DNA of 50,867 bases, from NCBI RefSeq assembly GCF_037137075.1, contig NZ_JBBBNV010000029.1:1-50867 (forward strand), read 5' to 3'. The notes beneath the pieces were generated by a model. The model saw only the letters and a list, made by a program, of their open reading frames with translations. It was not told the DNA's origin and did no database searches. The stretch's first letter is position 1. Each line of letters starts with the position of its first letter. This document shows positions 48,666 through 50,867 of the stretch, piece after piece. The translations under genes were made by a program, and so were the position numbers. Origin of the DNA: JBBBNV01 sp037137075. Lineage in GTDB: Bacteria > Bacillota > Bacilli > Paenibacillales > NBRC-103111.

Positions 48666-49514
48666 ATGTGGCAAAAACGATCGAAAACGGTGTTTATCGC
48701 TTCGGTTGCGGTGGTGGGAATACTGCTCTTGCAAATGGGCCTGTATGCGCTGCATGTCCTGTTCGGGACCAGCCTTGGGGTGAATCTGTTTCAATTTTGC
48801 CACAGTTTGCTGCAGATGTGGGGGCTATGGCCGCTGGGCCTGCTGCTGAACGGGTTAATTGTGTATACGATGGCGATGCTGCTGGCCGGTATGGTGCGGC
48901 AGGCTCTTGCATCGGGCAGGACCTGGCGCAAGCTGAACAGCAGCCGGGACGAGGAGCTGACGCGGCGGCTGAACAAGCGGTATGGGCGTGACGGCGGCGT
49001 GCTTGTTATTGGCCATGATGAGCCGCTTGCGCTGACAATGGGCTTGCTTCAGCCCAAAATTGTCGTGTCCAGCGGGCTGGTGCGGCTATTGGACGAAGGG
49101 GAGCTTGCTGCGGTGCTGTATCACGAGCAGTTTCACCAGCGCTACCGCGATCCGCTCAAAACCTTTTTGCTGTCGCTCGCTGCGGCTGTCATCTGGTATG
49201 TGCCGGTATTAAAATGGCTGCATCTGCAGTACAAAATCGCCAGAGAAATACTCGCCGACAGCTATGCGATGCAGGAGCTCGGCTCGGAGGCAGAATTGGG
49301 CGGGGCGCTGCTGAAGCTGCTGAAGCGCGGAACGCCGCGCCAAATGCCGTTCGCCTACGCTTCGTTTGCAGATACATCTATAAATTATAGAATTCACCGC
49401 ATTTTGGACCCGCAGGCGGAACCGGGTGCGATGAAGCTGCCGATTGGACCTTTGGTCGTATCGGCGCATGTTGTGGCGGCGCTGTCCGTGCTGTTTGTGA
49501 TGGCGCTGCTGTAA
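48666..49514 (+). CDS. M56 (BlaR1-like) membrane metallopeptidase without sensor domain
   Basis: The protein has 282 residues; ATG 48666 lies 4 bp after the blaI stop. Membrane segments lie at about 8-30, 45-72, 166-185 and 258-280. The cytoplasmic gluzincin domain has the zinc motif HEQFH (153-157) and the third-ligand region REILADSYAM (Glu ~194). Typical BlaR1 has ~600 residues with an extracellular penicillin-binding sensor; that domain is missing here, so the signal must be sensed by the membrane part or another protein. It is expected to cleave BlaI and induce the operon. The shortness is shared by many Firmicute M56 proteins and need not mean truncation. Confidence 0.9.
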   Translation: MWQKRSKTVFIASVAVVGILLLQMGLYALHVLFGTSLGVNLFQFCHSLLQMWGLWPLGLLLNGLIVYTMAMLLAGMVRQALASGRTWRKLNSSRDEELTRRLNKRYGRDGGVLVIGHDEPLALTMGLLQPKIVVSSGLVRLLDEGELAAVLYHEQFHQRYRDPLKTFLLSLAAAVIWYVPVLKWLHLQYKIAREILADSYAMQELGSEAELGGALLKLLKRGTPRQMPFAYASFADTSINYRIHRILDPQAEPGAMKLPIGPLVVSAHVVAALSVLFVMALL

Positions 49515-49530
49515 TTTTTTGCTTATTTAC

Positions 49531-49545
49531 ACTACATTATGTAGT
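49531..49545. promoter_or_regulatory. BlaI-type operator before the DUF3105 gene
   Basis: The perfect dyad ACTACATTATGTAGT shares the ACTACA/TGTAGT half-sites with the blaI operator. It is located 17 bp after the M56 stop and 32 bp before the DUF3105 start. Confidence 0.75.
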
Positions 49546-49576
49546 TCTATTCGAGGCGGGAAAGGAAGCAGGCTTG

Positions 49577-50164
49577 ATGAATACCAGCATAAAGGAAAAG
49601 GCCAAGAGAGACCGCAAGCGGGGGCTGGCGGAGCTTAAACGGGAGGAAGCGCGCAAGCGGAAATTTTGGCGGCTGATTTGGAGCGGGATCGGGGCGCTCG
49701 TTATTTTGGGCCTGGCGGTGTTTGTGCTTGTGTACCGGGGGCCGCAGCCAGGGGAGAAGCTGGAGGTCATGACCGACCAGACCCATGTGGTGGAGGCGAC
49801 GGACCCGCATACGCCATATACTACAGACCCGCCGACATCCGGGCCGCACCTGCCCTACATTGCGGAGTGGGGAGCGCACCGGGAGGAGCTGCCGAAGGAG
49901 CTGCTGGTTCATAATTTGGAGGATGCCGGGGTCGTCATTTATTACAATCAGCAGGCTGATGAAGCTGCCATTGGCAAGCTGGAGGAAATTGTCGGCGGCT
50001 ACAAGCAGTATGTGCTCGTCAGTCCGTACAAAACCATGCCCAATCTGATTACATTGACGGCCTGGGGACGGATGCTGCGGCTGGACACGCTGGATGAGAC
50101 GCAGGTGCAGGAATTCATTCGGGCGTACAAGGGAATCGATCATCATCCGCGGGGCGGTGTATAA
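49577..50164 (+). CDS. DUF3105 membrane-anchored protein, predicted BlaI regulon member
   Basis: The protein has 195 residues from ATG 49577 (AAAGGAAG upstream). A long basic cytoplasmic tail (KEKAKRDRKRGLAELKREEARKRK) is followed by a membrane helix ~36-55 and then the extracellular DUF3105 domain: HTPYTTDPPTSGPHLPYIAEWG, LLVHNLEDAGVVIYYN and VSPYKTMPNLITLTAWGRMLRLD. The family usually reads EHNLEHGG where this protein has VHNLEDAG, so one or two conserved residues are changed. Function of the domain is unknown. The BlaI-like dyad just upstream ties it to the preceding repressor/peptidase pair. Confidence 0.88.
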   Translation: MNTSIKEKAKRDRKRGLAELKREEARKRKFWRLIWSGIGALVILGLAVFVLVYRGPQPGEKLEVMTDQTHVVEATDPHTPYTTDPPTSGPHLPYIAEWGAHREELPKELLVHNLEDAGVVIYYNQQADEAAIGKLEEIVGGYKQYVLVSPYKTMPNLITLTAWGRMLRLDTLDETQVQEFIRAYKGIDHHPRGGV

Positions 50165-50218
50165 GCGGCCGGGTTCCTTTGTGGAAGGCTATGTTAATTT
50201 TCATTGTTGATTTACAAT

Positions 50219-50265
50219 CAAAACATAAATCCAGCCACAACTGGTGGGTTTATGTTTGTGCTTTT
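50219..50265 (+). terminator. Terminator after the DUF3105 gene
   Basis: AAACATAAATCC/GGGTTTATGTTT (with G-T pairs) around a CAC/GTG-like loop, followed by a T-rich tract ending in six T. It lies 55 bp past the stop. Confidence 0.75.
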
Positions 50266-50275
50266 TTCATTCGCC

Positions 50276-50487
50276 CGATCGGGGCGTACCAGCACACTAT
50301 CCGGGAGCTTGCGGCACAGTATGATGCGGTATTTGTACCACTCCAGGCGGCTTTTAATCAGGCGTGCGAACGGGCTGAGGCGGTGTACTGGATTTGGGAC
50401 GGCGTACACCCGACCGCAGCAGGCCATGATCTGATTGCCAGGGAATGGCCTGCTGCGGTACAGGGCAGCCGGCTTACGTTGGTGTGA
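50276..50487 (+). pseudogene. C-terminal relic of an SGNH/GDSL hydrolase
   Basis: About 70 residues (GAYQHTIRELAAQYDAVFVPLQAAF..., YWIWDGVHPTAAGHDLIAREW) match the end of GDSL-type esterases; DGVHPTAAGH is block V with the catalytic Asp and His. The GDS nucleophile motif and the first ~130 residues are absent. The open frame upstream runs through the preceding terminator. It is likely a rhamnogalacturonan acetylesterase-like enzyme (pectin deacetylation) before truncation. Confidence 0.7.
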
Positions 50488-50516
50488 AAACTGGTGAACG
50501 GGTAGATTTTTTCTCT

Positions 50517-50561
50517 AAAACAAGCTCCCCACGTTCAAACAACGAAGGGGGAGCTTGTTTC
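50517..50561. terminator. Bidirectional terminator-like hairpin
   Basis: AAAACAAGCTCCCC (50517-50530) pairs with GGGGGAGCTTGTTT (50547-50560). The tail is T-rich on the minus strand and modest on the plus. 50562-50867 shows no supported gene; a 60-codon minus-strand ORF there overlaps the hairpin and has no RBS. Confidence 0.7.
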
Positions 50562-50867
50562 CACATAAGGCGATGAGGGACTGTTTCTTCAGCGGATTCC
50601 GGTTTCGCGTCGTATAGTGCATACGCTGGGGACAAAGCAAAGAGAGTACAAGGCCATCGATGTCATCGGCCCTGTACGGCAATTCCAAATGCAGCAAGAG
50701 ACGGCCTAAAGCAAAGAAGCAGTCGCCTGTAGAATCGCTTTAATCAAATGAACAACGAACGACAACGGAAGCACTGGAGAAGCCGAAGCAGAGACTGTCA
50801 ATTAAAAAGTGTAACCTTTGAAAACTAAATCTAGTAAACTGTTGAGCCGCAGCTTGACATGGAGCCT

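Noticed and set aside
48666..49514. Truncated BlaR1 pseudogene
   Set aside because: The gene has an intact HExxH domain, its own RBS context and a membrane helix at the end; short M56 proteins without a sensor are common.

Overview
The window looks like chromosome from a spore-forming, plant-polymer-degrading Gram-positive of the Paenibacillaceae (Paenibacillus or a close relative). The reasons are: strong AGGAGG-type ribosome binding sites with several TTG/GTG starts, moderately high GC, a GerB-type germination permease, a very large SLH-anchored surface protein, a bacterial nitric oxide synthase, a YclNOPQ-like siderophore importer, and several pectin-degrading enzymes. No rRNA, tRNA, intact transposase, prophage or CRISPR array was seen. 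The assignment rests on protein recognition by eye, not on a search.

Layout. 1-490: AT-rich edge with a possible protein tail and a hairpin. 0.5-2.4 kb: RpiR-family regulator divergent from a 6-phosphogluconate dehydrogenase. 2.5-5.8 kb: a lipoprotein-like fragment, two small minus-strand genes, nitric oxide synthase, and a convergent leucine/phenylalanine-type dehydrogenase. 5.9-9.9 kb: Fur-controlled yclNOPQ-like catecholate siderophore (petrobactin-type) importer. 10.5-16.8 kb: 2052-residue SLH surface protein with two beta-helix regions. 17.1-20.9 kb: four-gene cluster of an SPFH/zinc-ribbon protein and three membrane proteins, two of them paralogous with C-terminal zinc ribbons. 21-25 kb: orphan germination permease, an unknown protein, and an intracellular GH28 polygalacturonase. 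25-26.4 kb: nitroreductase divergent from a YqjI-like PadR regulator, with a Fur-box-like site and paired palindromes between them. 26.7-35.3 kb: VanY-type carboxypeptidase lipoprotein, secreted PL9-type pectate lyase, Gfo/Idh/MocA oxidoreductase, YhgE/Pip membrane protein, and GT39-like glycosyltransferase. 35.9-40.1 kb: DeoR regulator followed by a decayed sugar (rhamnose-type) ABC transporter operon containing deletions, frameshifts, a stop codon, a Walker A mutation and an inserted short repeat. 40.3-43.2 kb: GH105 hydrolase divergent from glucuronate isomerase (uxaC), sharing palindromic operators. 43.3-47.5 kb: histone-tail-like basic protein, 97-bp tandem repeats, a DnaA-box cluster, pirin, an unknown protein, and a cation:amino acid/dicarboxylate symporter. 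47.6-50.5 kb: membrane-anchored unknown protein, BlaI/M56 pair, a DUF3105 protein with its own BlaI-like operator, and a truncated SGNH hydrolase.

How the genes fit together. The secreted PL9 lyase, cytoplasmic GH28 and GH105, UxaC and the phosphogluconate dehydrogenase are steps of pectin/uronate use. They are scattered rather than in one operon, and the sugar ABC importer in their midst is dead. Iron supply is a second theme (yclNOPQ; PadR/nitroreductase).

The least ordinary signals are: (1) a dispersed 67-bp hairpin-forming repeat with five close and about four diverged copies in 27 kb, one of which interrupts a recognisable ABC-ATPase coding sequence so cleanly that the element's ends can be read off; (2) two clusters of DnaA boxes about 4 kb apart, one with a parS-like palindrome, with no dnaA gene nearby; (3) the SPFH/zinc-ribbon membrane cluster; (4) a nested, symmetric three-way-junction structure between convergent genes.
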